From: an uncultured Clostridia bacterium | Lineage (GTDB): Bacteria > Bacillota_A > Clostridia > Oscillospirales > Oscillospiraceae | Reading direction: 5' to 3' | DNA: 24,290 nt | NCBI GenBank assembly: GCA_949289625.1 | Contig: CASEPH010000026.1 | Span: forward strand, 1-24,290 | Shown: positions 6,845 through 17,376 of the stretch, one piece after another | Layout of the letters: each line of letters opens with the position of its first letter | Position numbering within the stretch: position 1 is the first letter of the stretch | Position numbers and translations under genes: made by a program | Notes under the pieces: generated by a model | What the model was told of the DNA's origin: nothing | The model's database searches: none | What the model saw: the letters and a program-made list of their open reading frames with translations, nothing else

Positions 6845-9130
6845 TTACTTCACAACAATGTTCTCCACTTCGCTCTTCCAGCTCAGGTAAGGCGTCATAT
6901 CGCTGGGCAGCGAAGAGACGTCAACCCGCTCGGTGGAAATCACATAGGCGTCGGAACGCTGATAGATGGGCACCTCAACGCCCCAATCCATGATGATCTC
7001 CATGGCAGCCTTGTAAAGGCCCTTCCGGAAGGTCTGGTCGGTGGACATGCGAGCGTCCTCAATGAGGCCGTCCAGCTCTTCGTCGTTGATGCCATAGTAG
7101 TTGGTAGAGCCTTCGGAGTGATAGAGCTGGAACATATCCGGGTCCGTGCTGGCCTGCCATGCAGCACACCACAGCTCCGCCACGCCAGTCTGATAAGAAG
7201 CATACAGATCCGCCGCGTTGGCCATGTCGTTCACATTCAGAGTAAAGCCAATCTTGGCGAAAGCATCAGCAGCGTTCTTCAGCAGCAGGAAAGAGGGGTG
7301 ATCGCCAGCGCCGCCAGCACCAATATTGACCTGGTACTCCAGCTTGGCGCCCTCGGGAGCAGCAGTCAGCTTGCCGTCGGTGACGGTGTAGCCGGCAGCC
7401 TCAAAATACCCCAGAGCAGCCTGCAGCGCTGCATCATATTTCGCGGTCTGATCCATGCCGTCGGTGTAAATGGGATTGCCTTCCACATCCACGGAGTAGG
7501 CTATAGTGTAGCCGTCGTCGGTAACCTGAGGCGCAGCCCAGGAAGTGTTAGAGATGGGATAGTTGATAACAGAAGCGGTGTTACCGTAGTAGGAGCTGAT
7601 GCCCTCGTCACGGTAAACTGCCAGCACAGTGGCAATGGCCTTCCGGAGGTTCTTGGATTCCTCAGAAGCGGGATCGTCGCCCACCTTTACATTGTTGGCG
7701 GCAATACCGATATAGCCGTAGCCGCGGTAGTCCACCAGACGGGTGGTGATGACGGAGCCGTCCATGGAATCGTCGCCGCCGTTATACTCGGTGATCTGAT
7801 CTGCCACCTCAGTGGAATAGGAAGGAGCAGAAATATCAATGGTTCCGGCAGTGATACCGGTGATCATGTCTGCTTCCTGGGTCTGGATCAGGTTCAGGTA
7901 CTGGGTCTTGGGAGCGCCCTTATAGTACAGGGAGTTGGCTTCCATATAGACAGTACCGTTGGAGTAGTCCTTAAAGACATAGGGACCGGCGCCCATGGGC
8001 TGGGTGGTCTTTTCTTTCACAATGGACAGATCGCCCTTGTCAAAGCCAAACTTGTGTCCCTCATAGTCGTACTTGCTCTCATCGCCGTAATAGTGCAGGG
8101 GAGCAACAGGCATTCCCAGCTGATAGATCATGGTAGCGTCCAGCTCAGTAGCCACAACGCGCATGCTGTAGTCGCCGGTTCTCTGAATGCCAGAAATGTA
8201 ATCCACAGTATTGCCGGTGGCAACACCTACGGTGTATGCGGGATCCAGGTAGGACCACAGGGAACCGCTGGCCAGCTCGGTGTCGGACATGGTGTTATAG
8301 TCGCCTTCGTAGGCTTCCACCATGGCATTAAAGAAGTCTGCCAGGGTGGCGTCCTCTTCCAACTCATAGCCCCAGTTGGCAGCACAGGCTGCTACAGAAT
8401 CCTCAGCTGTGTTAGTTCCGCCGGAAACCAGAGAGTCAATAATGGACTGCGCAAAGGCTTCGCCTGCAGCGGGAAGTCCCTCGCTCCAGAACGCCTTCTG
8501 CTCCTCTTCCGTCCAGTTGGTGAAGTCGGTGTTATCTTCTCCAGCCTCGATCAGCAGGGTGTAGAGGGGCTCCATGCCGGACCGATAGTCCTCCAGGCCC
8601 TCAATAGGGCAGGAATACATGGTAACGCCACCATCATAGGTGGGATCCAGGTACACATACATGGAGAAGATCACATCGTCAATGTCCATGGGGGTGTTGT
8701 CGGAGAACACAATGTCATCCCGCATAGTGATGTCATAGTAGACAGAACCATCCTCGTTTTCGGTTACCACGATATCGGAAATACCATAGTAGGTGTAGTC
8801 GGTGCCATTGTAGCTACGAGTCTCGCCCTCAATACCATTGAGTACGGGGTTGCCCACTCTGTCCACATTCATCAGGTAAACCTGGGTGAAGTCGGCAACA
8901 TCCATGTCATCTGCGGCATTGGCAAAGAAGGGAGAAAACTTCTCCTCAAAGCCCGTGGCAGACGCCACAAGTGTACTGCCCTCAGCAGTTTCGGCGCTGG
9001 TGGTTTCTTGGGATGCAGCAGATTCGGCCACAGAGGTGGACGATGCAGCTTCATCGCCGCAGCCCGCCAGGATGCCGAAGCACATGCATACCGCAAGCAC
9101 AAGCGCAAGCAGCTTGGTTGCTTTTCTCAT
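6845..9130 (-). CDS. oppA: Oligopeptide ABC transporter substrate-binding lipoprotein (SBP family 5)
   Basis: 761 residues. Signal peptide [20 protein letters not shown] ends in lipobox LAGC with lipidated Cys 24, then a Ser/Ala/Glu linker to about residue 55. Family-5 features follow: '[20 protein letters not shown]' with '[10 protein letters not shown]' at 131-160, '[20 protein letters not shown]' in the middle, and '[20 protein letters not shown]' near the end. It is about 150-200 residues longer than typical OppA/DppA; the surplus seems to lie around 175-305, between the '[12 protein letters not shown]' helix and 'TGDYSMRVV', an acidic, helix-like stretch. Start ATG 9130 has AAGGAGG upstream. 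It captures peptides outside the cell and hands them to the permeases encoded next. It is first in the operon, and hairpins at its 3' end may keep it more abundant than the rest. Confidence 0.95.
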   Translation of the reverse strand: MRKATKLLALVLAVCMCFGILAGCGDEAASSTSVAESAASQETTSAETAEGSTLVASATGFEEKFSPFFANAADDMDVADFTQVYLMNVDRVGNPVLNGIEGETRSYNGTDYTYYGISDIVVTENEDGSVYYDITMRDDIVFSDNTPMDIDDVIFSMYVYLDPTYDGGVTMYSCPIEGLEDYRSGMEPLYTLLIEAGEDNTDFTNWTEEEQKAFWSEGLPAAGEAFAQSIIDSLVSGGTNTAEDSVAACAANWGYELEEDATLADFFNAMVEAYEGDYNTMSDTELASGSLWSYLDPAYTVGVATGNTVDYISGIQRTGDYSMRVVATELDATMIYQLGMPVAPLHYYGDESKYDYEGHKFGFDKGDLSIVKEKTTQPMGAGPYVFKDYSNGTVYMEANSLYYKGAPKTQYLNLIQTQEADMITGITAGTIDISAPSYSTEVADQITEYNGGDDSMDGSVITTRLVDYRGYGYIGIAANNVKVGDDPASEESKNLRKAIATVLAVYRDEGISSYYGNTASVINYPISNTSWAAPQVTDDGYTIAYSVDVEGNPIYTDGMDQTAKYDAALQAALGYFEAAGYTVTDGKLTAAPEGAKLEYQVNIGAGGAGDHPSFLLLKNAADAFAKIGFTLNVNDMANAADLYASYQTGVAELWCAAWQASTDPDMFQLYHSEGSTNYYGINDEELDGLIEDARMSTDQTFRKGLYKAAMEIIMDWGVEVPIYQRSDAYVISTERVDVSSLPSDMTPYLSWKSEVENIVVK

Positions 9131-9201
9131 GTCTCAAAATTCCTCCTTGAAAAATATATGAACAAAACGGAATTGATTTTTCCGTGGTTCACAAAGTTCC
9201 C

Positions 9202-9246
9202 TGCATCTGCCTTTGGCAGATGCACAAAAGGGTACGTACCCTTTTG
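9202..9246. repeat. Two abutting palindromes in the oppA leader
   Basis: 9202-9224 is a perfect inverted repeat with 10-bp arms (TGCATCTGCC and its complement) around TTT. Directly next to it, 9225-9246 is a perfect 22-bp palindrome, arms CAAAAGGGTAC and GTACCCTTTTG with no loop. Both lie in the 5' untranslated region of the transporter mRNA, about 40-85 bases after the predicted start site. They could be a dispersed REP-like repeat, an operator or RNA hairpins; the sequence alone does not decide. Confidence 0.8.
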
Positions 9247-9293
9247 CATTGCTTGTCCGGTCATCTTGTAACAACGCAGGCACAGCGTGTTCT

Positions 9294-9322
9294 ATTATAT
9301 GGCGCAAAGTCTCCGCTGTCAA
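9294..9322 (-). promoter_or_regulatory. Consensus sigma-A promoter of the oligopeptide transporter operon
   Basis: Minus strand: perfect -35 TTGACA (9317-9322), exactly 17 bases, perfect -10 TATAAT (9294-9299). Transcription should start near 9287, giving a leader of about 157 bases. The TGA of the upstream membrane-protein gene (9319-9321) is part of the -35 box. Confidence 0.88.
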
Positions 9323-9864
9323 TCACTGTTTTTCTGTGATTTCGACCAAGAAAGACCAGAAAGCAGAATTTTTCCTGTTGTCGCAGCCCCAGCCGCAACC
9401 ATGCCCAGAACCAAAAACACGACGGCAAATCCCAACCGATCGCCGGGACCATGAAGGATCAAATAGACGCCCTCTCCCAATACGGTCAGTCCGGAAAATA
9501 CAGCCGTAATCAAAAACCGTCTGGGCAGTTTCCGAACAGTAGCTGCATAAATATACTCCCGCAGGGACATTCCGCCAGCGGCAAGCTGTCCCAGGGACCA
9601 GACGACACTAAACGCTGCAATGATGGCAATCACATAGGGAAGTAGCACATAAGCGCAGTGGCTCATCCCAGGCACAGGAATGCAGCCGCCAGCCACTGCG
9701 GCCGCCACAGCAAGGCCACAGCAAAGCCATAATTCAGCCATGGCCCGACGGAAAGGTTTCCCTCCCCCATCGTAGTCATAGTATTCCCCGGAATAGATAT
9801 ACTCACCAGCCGCGTTTTTGTGAAAGTGATCCAAATAACTGCGGCGTTTCTTTCTCATCATCAT
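9319..9864 (-). CDS. Four-helix integral membrane protein of unknown function
   Basis: 181 residues. A basic start (MMMRKKRRSYLDHFHKNAAG) and a Tyr-rich stretch 'EYIYSGEYYDYDGGGKPFRR' (21-40) precede four hydrophobic segments at about 42-63, 70-91, 116-137 and 145-165. The loop between helices 2 and 3 carries 'SLREYIYAATVRKLPRR'. I do not recognise the family. Its first ATG follows the stop of the peptidase gene without a gap (TAGATGATGATG), so it is co-transcribed and probably translated by re-initiation; no good ribosome site is seen, and any of three consecutive ATGs may be used. Its stop codon lies within the -35 box of the transporter promoter. Association with peptide metabolism is by position only. 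Confidence 0.75.
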   Translation of the reverse strand: MMMRKKRRSYLDHFHKNAAGEYIYSGEYYDYDGGGKPFRRAMAELWLCCGLAVAAAVAGGCIPVPGMSHCAYVLLPYVIAIIAAFSVVWSLGQLAAGGMSLREYIYAATVRKLPRRFLITAVFSGLTVLGEGVYLILHGPGDRLGFAVVFLVLGMVAAGAATTGKILLSGLSWSKSQKNSD

Positions 9865-11568
9865 CTATACAATCCCACTGATATCAAAGGTTTCCAGCCA
9901 ACGTTTTGCCGTCTGGGAAACCTGCTGCAGACAGGTTTCCTCAAAGGGACTCTGCAGGCCGGCGTGCTGTAAAAGCTCCGTAAACACCCGGCTGCCCCCC
10001 TGCTCGGTATAGGCCATATAGGTCTTCCAAGCCTGGGCTCTGTCCTTCTGAAGCATCGCCCAGAATTGCAGGGATACTGTCTGGGCCAGGCAATAGTCGA
10101 TATAGTAGAAAGGACTGGAGTAGATGTGGTGCTGCCGCTGCCAGCCTTCACCGTCAGCATAGAACGGAATATCCCCATCCAGACGCATCCAGGGCATGTA
10201 GGTTCCCAGCAGCTCCTTCCAGACGCCATGACGCTCCTTCGGTGTCATATCCGGCTTTTCATAAACGATGTGCTGGAAATGGTCCACCATGGTGCCATAG
10301 GGAATGAAGGTCAAAGCACCGGAGAGATGGCTGTAATAGAATTTCCGGGCATCCTTTCCAAAGAAGCCTTCCGCCCAGGGCCAGGAGAAAAACTCCATGG
10401 ACATGGAGTGTACCTCACAGCCCTCCATGCTGGGCCATATGGTCTCCATGGGCACGCGCTTTCTATTGCAATAGGCCGCAAAGGCATGTCCCGCCTCATG
10501 AGTCACCACTTCCACGTCGTGCTGGGTCCCGTTGAAGTTGGCAAAAATAAAGGGCACTTCGTAGTCGGCAATGCTGGTGCAGTAGCCTCCACCAGCTTTT
10601 CCCTCCGTAGAACGGACGTCCAGCAACTCATTATCCAGCATCATGCGGAAAAAGGCGCTGGTTTCCGGGGAAAGCTCGTCATAGAATTTCCGGCCCTGCA
10701 TCAGGATCTCATCCGGATCTCCCACCGGCTTTGGATTGCCCGAACGAAACTCCAGGGCGTTGTCCGCAAAGCTCATGGGATAGGTCTTGCCCAAACGCTT
10801 GGCCTGCTCCCGATAGATGGCATCTGCCACAGGCACCAGGTATTTCACCACCGCAGCCCGGAACTTTTCCACATCCTCCTTAGTGTAGCAGTTCCGGCCC
10901 ATACGATAGTAGCCCAAAGTGGTGTAGCCTTCATAGCCCAGCTTTTTTCCCATAGTATCCCGAAGATGAACCAGTTGATCGTAAATTCGGTCCATCTCCT
11001 GCTGGTTGTCCTTATACCACTTGCCTTCCGCCTTCCAGGCTGCCAGCCGTCTTTGATCGTCGGGATCGTTTTTGAAGGGACTCAACTGGGAAAGGGTATA
11101 GGTCTTTCCTTCAAAGGGAATCTGGGCCGAGGCCAGTAGTTTCTCATAGGCCTGGGTCAAATCGTTCTCCTGCTGCAGTTCCGGAATGATCTCTGGGGAA
11201 AACGTTTTCAACGCAATCTCCGCATTGACGAACATGAGATCCCCGTATTCCTTGGCAAAATCCGCCCGATAGGGGGATTCCAGCATAGCCCGGGTCCACT
11301 GCTGCAAATATTCCTCCAGCTGAGGGTTGGCGCCGTTCCAAAACTTTACCTCTTCATCATAAAACGCATCCCTAGTATCGATGGAGTGCCGAATCTCAGC
11401 CAGGGTGGCCTGGGTGGAGATATGCTTCTCCAGCATTTCCTTTTCCAAAAAAACATCCCGGGCAGACGCATAAGAGTCCGCAGCCCGGAGTGCATCGGTC
11501 AATTTTGACAGCTCCGTCTTTAGGGACTCCAAATCCGGGCGTTGATATTGCATCTGGGAAAATTTCAT
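9865..11568 (-). CDS. M3-family oligoendopeptidase (zinc metallopeptidase)
   Basis: 567 residues, cytoplasmic, no signal peptide. The gluzincin motif HEAGH is at 357-361 (Zn ligands His 357 and His 361, catalytic Glu 358), and the third ligand Glu 385 sits in 'CEVHSMSMEFFSWPWAEGFF', spaced as in thimet oligopeptidase and PepF. The C-terminal 'HHIYSSPFYYIDYCLAQTVS' holds the substrate-binding His/Tyr residues expected for M3 enzymes. The length (about 565, rather than about 600) and sequence style fit the M3 branch close to but distinct from PepF. It would cut short peptides inside the cell. ATG 11568 has CGGAGG about 7 bases upstream. It is followed directly by a membrane protein gene and then the peptide transporter operon, a sensible neighbourhood for using imported peptides. 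Confidence 0.95.
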   Translation of the reverse strand: MKFSQMQYQRPDLESLKTELSKLTDALRAADSYASARDVFLEKEMLEKHISTQATLAEIRHSIDTRDAFYDEEVKFWNGANPQLEEYLQQWTRAMLESPYRADFAKEYGDLMFVNAEIALKTFSPEIIPELQQENDLTQAYEKLLASAQIPFEGKTYTLSQLSPFKNDPDDQRRLAAWKAEGKWYKDNQQEMDRIYDQLVHLRDTMGKKLGYEGYTTLGYYRMGRNCYTKEDVEKFRAAVVKYLVPVADAIYREQAKRLGKTYPMSFADNALEFRSGNPKPVGDPDEILMQGRKFYDELSPETSAFFRMMLDNELLDVRSTEGKAGGGYCTSIADYEVPFIFANFNGTQHDVEVVTHEAGHAFAAYCNRKRVPMETIWPSMEGCEVHSMSMEFFSWPWAEGFFGKDARKFYYSHLSGALTFIPYGTMVDHFQHIVYEKPDMTPKERHGVWKELLGTYMPWMRLDGDIPFYADGEGWQRQHHIYSSPFYYIDYCLAQTVSLQFWAMLQKDRAQAWKTYMAYTEQGGSRVFTELLQHAGLQSPFEETCLQQVSQTAKRWLETFDISGIV

Positions 11569-11601
11569 GTTATTTCCTCCGTTAGCTTCAATATGATGCT
11601 T

Positions 11602-11630
11602 ATTATAGTATATTCTGACCCGTTCCGCAA
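11602..11630 (-). promoter_or_regulatory. Putative sigma-A promoter of the peptidase gene
   Basis: Minus strand: -35 TTGCGG (11625-11630), 17-base spacer, -10 TATAAT (11602-11607), about 30 bases before the ATG at 11568. The stretch 11631-11782 behind it is AT-rich, with no gene that I can support. Confidence 0.75.
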
Positions 11631-11782
11631 GGTGGTGGACGGGAAATATGACAGAAAAATTTCAATTTAAATCATTAAAATACAAAATTCCCTTATATTT
11701 TTAAACTTTTCTTGCATTTTTATTCAAATTACAACAGCGCGTCTTTTCCCTGTTTTGTTCATGATTTCATCTACCAGCGACA

Positions 11783-11826
11783 TAAAAAAGCGCGTACCGC
11801 AGCAGTGTTGCTGTGGTACGCGCTTT
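11783..11826 (-). terminator. Rho-independent terminator of the ilv operon
   Basis: Minus strand: 18-bp stem (11809-11826 with 11787-11804) with one G-U pair and a four-base loop, then TTTTTT. It lies 15 bases after the ilvD stop and closes the branched-chain operon. Confidence 0.93.
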
Positions 11827-11840
11827 CACGACGTTTTGAA

Positions 11841-13508
11841 TTAAATACGCAGAATTGCACCCTTATCCGCCGAAGATACCAGCTTGGCATAACGAGCCAA
11901 GTAGCCCGTCTTCACCTTGGGCTCCGGGCACACCCAGTTTGCCCGGCGTTTTTCCAGTTCCTCATCGGATACCTTCAATTCAATCTTGCAGTTGGGGATA
12001 TCAATGGAGATGATGTCTCCCTCCTGCACCAGAGCAATATTACCACCATCGGCAGCCTCCGGAGAAACGTGGCCAATGGCAGCCCCCCGGGTCGCACCGG
12101 AGAACCGGCCATCCGTAATCAGGGCCACACTCTCCCCCAGTCCCATGCCGCAGATGGCGGAAGTGGGATTCAGCATCTCCCGCATACCAGGACCGCCCTT
12201 AGGCCCCTCGTAGCGGATCACCACCACATCGCCGCTGGTAATCTTCTGATTGTAAATGGCTTCGATTGCCTCTTCCTCGGAGTCAAAGACCCGCGCTGGC
12301 CCCTCATGGACCATCATCTCAGGTGCAACGGCCGACTGCTTGACTACACAGCCGTCCACAGCCAGATTGCCCTTGAGTACAGCAATGCCGCCGTTCTGAC
12401 TGTAGGGATTGTCAATGGGGCGGATCAGCGTCTCGTCCAGATTGACCACGTCCTTCAGATTTTCCTCAACGGTCTGACCGGTGACTGTCATGCAGGTGGT
12501 GTCCAGCAGTCCCTTCTTGGTCAGTTCCTTCATGACCGCCCATACGCCGCCTGCCCGGTCCAGATCCTCCATAAAGGTATCTCCTGCAGGAGCCAGGTGG
12601 CAGAGATTCGGCGTTTTTGCGGAGATTTCGTTGGCCTGATCCAGATCGATCTCCACACCAGCCTCGTGGGCAATGGCCGGCAGATGCAGCATGGTGTTGG
12701 TGGAGCAGCCCAAAGCCATATCCACCGTCTCTGCGTTGTGGAAGGCAGCCGGAGTCATAATGTCCCGGGGACGAATGTTTTTCTCCAGCAGCTCCATTAC
12801 TTTCATGCCGGCCTGCTTGGCCAGCCGAATCCGGGCGGAATACACCGCCGGAATGGTACCGTTGCCCCGCAGAGCCATGCCGATGGCCTCGGTGAGACAG
12901 TTCATGGAGTTGGCGGTATACATACCGGAGCAAGAACCGCAGGTGGGGCAGGCATTTTCCACATACTCATCCACGCCCGCTTCATCCATAGTTCCGGCAT
13001 GATAGGCCCCCACCGCCTCAAACATATGAGACAGACAGGTCCGGCGTCCATCCTTCAGATGTCCTGCCAGCATGGGTCCGCCGGAGACAAAGATGGTGGG
13101 CACGTTGATCCGGGCAGCAGCCATCAAAAGTCCCGGTACGTTTTTGTCACAGTTGGGGATCATGACCAGCGCGTCAAACTGATGGGCAATGGCCATGGCC
13201 TCGGTGGAATCGGCGATCAGATCCCGGGTCACCAGGGAGTACTTCATGCCGATATGTCCCATGGCAATACCGTCACATACGGCGATGGCCGGGAACATGA
13301 TTGGAGTACCGCCGGCCATGGAGACGCCGGCTTTGACCGCTTCCACGATCTTATCCAGATTCATATGGCCCGGTACAATCTCATTGTAGGAGCTGACGAT
13401 GCCCACCAGAGGCCGATCCAGCTCTTCCTTTGTATATCCCAGCGCATTGAACAAGGAGCGGTTCGGCGCCCGATCCACGCCCTGGGTCACATTGGCGGAA
13501 AGCTTCAT
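11841..13508 (-). CDS. ilvD: Dihydroxy-acid dehydratase
   Basis: 555 residues, the standard length. It converts 2,3-dihydroxy-isovalerate and 2,3-dihydroxy-3-methylvalerate to the keto acids of valine/leucine and isoleucine. Seen: '[19 protein letters not shown]' (67-85), 'NCDKNVPG' with Cys 120, and '[20 protein letters not shown]' (187-206), which supply the Fe-S and Mg ligands; the C-terminal '[20 protein letters not shown]' is typical. At the N-terminal position where [2Fe-2S] enzymes have a Cys, this protein reads '[10 protein letters not shown]', as in E. coli, suggesting the oxygen-sensitive [4Fe-4S] type, which fits an anaerobe (inference). Start ATG 13508 has CGGAGG upstream. It is the last gene of the operon, 66 bases after ilvC. 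Confidence 0.97.
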   Translation of the reverse strand: MKLSANVTQGVDRAPNRSLFNALGYTKEELDRPLVGIVSSYNEIVPGHMNLDKIVEAVKAGVSMAGGTPIMFPAIAVCDGIAMGHIGMKYSLVTRDLIADSTEAMAIAHQFDALVMIPNCDKNVPGLLMAAARINVPTIFVSGGPMLAGHLKDGRRTCLSHMFEAVGAYHAGTMDEAGVDEYVENACPTCGSCSGMYTANSMNCLTEAIGMALRGNGTIPAVYSARIRLAKQAGMKVMELLEKNIRPRDIMTPAAFHNAETVDMALGCSTNTMLHLPAIAHEAGVEIDLDQANEISAKTPNLCHLAPAGDTFMEDLDRAGGVWAVMKELTKKGLLDTTCMTVTGQTVEENLKDVVNLDETLIRPIDNPYSQNGGIAVLKGNLAVDGCVVKQSAVAPEMMVHEGPARVFDSEEEAIEAIYNQKITSGDVVVIRYEGPKGGPGMREMLNPTSAICGMGLGESVALITDGRFSGATRGAAIGHVSPEAADGGNIALVQEGDIISIDIPNCKIELKVSDEELEKRRANWVCPEPKVKTGYLARYAKLVSSADKGAILRI

Positions 13509-13533
13509 GTAAATTCCTCCGTTTTACACAGGA

Positions 13534-13558
13534 GGAGGCGGCTTGCGCTGCCCCCTCC
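13534..13558 (-). repeat. Hairpin between ilvC and ilvD
   Basis: Arms GGAGGCGGC (13534-13542) and GCCCCCTCC (13550-13558) pair with one mismatch around a 7-base loop. No T-tract follows on the minus strand, so it is probably an intercistronic mRNA structure. Confidence 0.45.
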
Positions 13559-13574
13559 GCTGATTCATTTTTTC

Positions 13575-15138
<1,564 letters not shown>

Positions 15139-15151
15139 AAAGCGCCTCCCG

Positions 15152-16864
15152 TCAAATCAGCATAAAGTTGGTGATGGGCTGTCCGCCACCCACCATAGGC
15201 CGGACCATCTCGTCGGTGTCGATCATGCAATCCACCACATAGCCGTGGCCCCATGCCAGTGCTTCGTGAATGGCATCCTGAAGCTCCGGCACGTTGGTAA
15301 CCCGTTTTCCCTTGAGTCCATAGGCCTCCGCCAGCTTTACGAAGTCCGGAGCAAAGCCCAGGTCCGTCTGGGAAAACCGCTTATGATAGATCAGGTTCTG
15401 CCACTGGCGAACCATACCCAGAGTCCGGTTGTCAAATACAAAGGTGATGACGGGAATATCATAGTGGGATTCTGTGGCCATCTCCTGACCGTTCATACGG
15501 AAACAGCCGTCGCCGGTGATATGGAGCACGGTCTTATCAGGATTCCCCAGCTTGGCGCCCAGGGCAGCCCCCAGGCCAAAGCCCATGGTGCCAAAACCAC
15601 CGGAGGTCAGGAGCTGACCGGGATAATCAAAGTTGAAATGCTGAATGGTCCACATCTGATGCTGGCCCACATCCGTGGCTACAATAGAATCCCCCGGAAC
15701 AATCTGCCGGATGGTCTCCAGCACTTGCTGGGGCGTCAGCTGGCCGGGCTTGTCCTCATAGGCCACCCGCTTAGGATAGGAGAACACAAACTCCTTCCAC
15801 CGGGCATGCTCCATGGGCTCCACCATTTCGTTCAAAATTTCCAGGACACGCTTCGCGTCCCCGATGATATGATGCGCGGTTTTCACGTTTTTGTCAATCT
15901 CAGCACGGTCAATATCGATCTGTACAATCTTGGCCTGGGCTGCAAAGGTCTCCGGATCCAGGGCCACACGGTCCGAAAAGCGGCATCCCACAGCGACCAG
16001 CAGGTCGCAGTTGTCACAGGCGATATTGGAGGCCTGGGATCCATGCATGCCGATCATACCGGTGGCCAGCTCGTGTCCTCCCGGGAATCCGCCGCCGCCC
16101 ATCACCGAAATAGCCACCGGAGCGTCGATCTTCTCCGCCAACGCCAGGAACTCCTGATGGGCACGGCCCCGTACCACGCCGCCGCCGCAGAGCAGCAACG
16201 GCTTTTCCGCACGCTTCAACATATCCGCCAACTTGCGAATATCCTCGTGATTGGGCTCCGGCGTCTTGATATCCCAGCCGATCCGGCGGGTCAAAGCCTG
16301 AAGCCGACCATGCTTAATATGTTCCTTGCGCTCCATGGGTTCGTAATCGATGAGCACATCCGGCGCCGTCACATTCTTCAAAAAGTCGATCAGCACAGGG
16401 CCGGGACGTCCGGTGGCTGCCACAGCAAATGCCTCCCGCATAATGTCGGGAATGCTCTGGGGATCCCGGACCAAATAGGTAGCCTTGGTGATGGGCATGG
16501 CAATGCCGGTGATGTCCACCTCCTGGAAGGCATCCTTCCCCAAAAGATTCTCCGTCACGTTGCAGGTGATAAACACCACAGGGGAAGAATCATAATAGGC
16601 AGTAGCAATGCCGGTGGTCAGGTTTGTAGCGCCCGGACCGGAGGTGGCGAAACACACGCCGACCTTTCCAGTGCTGCGGGCGTAACCGTCCGCAGCATGG
16701 GCAGCCCCTTGCTCATGGGCCGTCAGAATGTGGCGCAGCTTGTCCTGATAATCATATAGCTCGTCATAAATATTGAGAATCGTGCCACCAGGGTAACCAA
16801 AAATGGTATCGACCCCCTGCTCCAGCAGGCACTCCAAAATCGCAACGGTTGATTTTACCTTCAT
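15152..16864 (-). CDS. ilvB: Acetolactate synthase large (catalytic) subunit, second copy, canonical type
   Basis: 570 residues. This ThDP enzyme condenses pyruvate with pyruvate or 2-ketobutyrate. It has 'IFGYPGGTILNIYDEL' (21-36), ThDP-activating Glu 51 in 'TAHEQGAAHAADGYAR', 'SGPGATNLTTGIATAYYDSS' (75-94), and 'ERK..HIKHGRLQ' in the middle domain. The ThDP/Mg motif runs GDGCFRMNGQE (451-461) to 'FDNRTLGMVRQWQ' (477-489), with Asn 479 as a Mg ligand; Arg 486 and Trp 488 are the residues that shape 2-ketobutyrate and herbicide binding. The frame is open to 17053, but ATG 16864 (MKVKSTVAI) has AAGGAG seven bases upstream, and the extension overlaps the small-subunit gene. It follows that gene by 14 bases. 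This copy has every expected residue of a biosynthetic enzyme. Confidence 0.96.
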   Translation of the reverse strand: MKVKSTVAILECLLEQGVDTIFGYPGGTILNIYDELYDYQDKLRHILTAHEQGAAHAADGYARSTGKVGVCFATSGPGATNLTTGIATAYYDSSPVVFITCNVTENLLGKDAFQEVDITGIAMPITKATYLVRDPQSIPDIMREAFAVAATGRPGPVLIDFLKNVTAPDVLIDYEPMERKEHIKHGRLQALTRRIGWDIKTPEPNHEDIRKLADMLKRAEKPLLLCGGGVVRGRAHQEFLALAEKIDAPVAISVMGGGGFPGGHELATGMIGMHGSQASNIACDNCDLLVAVGCRFSDRVALDPETFAAQAKIVQIDIDRAEIDKNVKTAHHIIGDAKRVLEILNEMVEPMEHARWKEFVFSYPKRVAYEDKPGQLTPQQVLETIRQIVPGDSIVATDVGQHQMWTIQHFNFDYPGQLLTSGGFGTMGFGLGAALGAKLGNPDKTVLHITGDGCFRMNGQEMATESHYDIPVITFVFDNRTLGMVRQWQNLIYHKRFSQTDLGFAPDFVKLAEAYGLKGKRVTNVPELQDAIHEALAWGHGYVVDCMIDTDEMVRPMVGGGQPITNFMLI

Positions 16865-16878
16865 GTTCTGACTCCTTC

Positions 16879-17364
16879 TTACATTTTTCCGCTGCCCTTC
16901 TGCACGGCGATGAGCCCGGTACGGGCCACCTCCAAAATGGAGAAGGGTCGGAGCAGACTCTGGAACAGTTCCAGCCGGTCCGCGGTATCGCTGATCTCCA
17001 GGGTCATGGTGGTGGGCGAAATATCTGCGATTTTTGCCCCCATGATCTGGCATACGTTCATAATATCCACCCGGGTTTTGGTGGTGCTGGACACTTTAAT
17101 AATCATCAGTTCCCGGGCCACCATACGGTTATCATCCAGTGTGCGGACCTTAATGACATCCACCAGCTTGTTGAGCTGCTTTTCCACCTGCTCCACCACA
17201 CTGTTGCCGCTGTCCACAATGATGGTAATACGGGAGATAGAGGGATCGTCTGTCACGCCCACCGCCAGGGACTCAATATTAAACGCACGGCGGGAGAACA
17301 GGCCTGTGATCCGGTTCAGAACGCCAGCCTGGTTTTCCACCAAAATAGAAATGGTCTGTTTCAT
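16879..17364 (-). CDS. ilvN: Acetolactate synthase small (regulatory) subunit, first copy
   Basis: 161 residues, the usual IlvH/IlvN length. The ACT domain reads 'MKQTISILVENQAGVLNRIT' followed by 'GLFSRRAFNIESLAVGVTDD', closely matching the valine-site region of E. coli IlvH; the second domain has 'ARELMIIKVSSTTKTRVDIM' and ends 'SILEVARTGLIAVQKGSGKM'. The start at 17364 is preceded by AAGGAGGG, which overlaps the stop codon of the large-subunit gene (12-base gap), so translation is coupled. It most likely regulates the large subunit just upstream, although exchange with the second pair cannot be ruled out. Confidence 0.95.
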   Translation of the reverse strand: MKQTISILVENQAGVLNRITGLFSRRAFNIESLAVGVTDDPSISRITIIVDSGNSVVEQVEKQLNKLVDVIKVRTLDDNRMVARELMIIKVSSTTKTRVDIMNVCQIMGAKIADISPTTMTLEISDTADRLELFQSLLRPFSILEVARTGLIAVQKGSGKM

Positions 17365-17376
17365 TACGCTCCCTCC

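Noticed and set aside
9202..9246. Palindromes considered as ends of an insertion sequence or as a full terminator
   Set aside because: There is no transposase, target duplication or second end nearby, and no proper T-tract follows either palindrome in either direction.
11631..11782. AT-rich gap searched for a small gene, operator or RNA
   Set aside because: No start with a ribosome site, no hairpin and no convincing operator; only simple A/T-rich sequence is seen.
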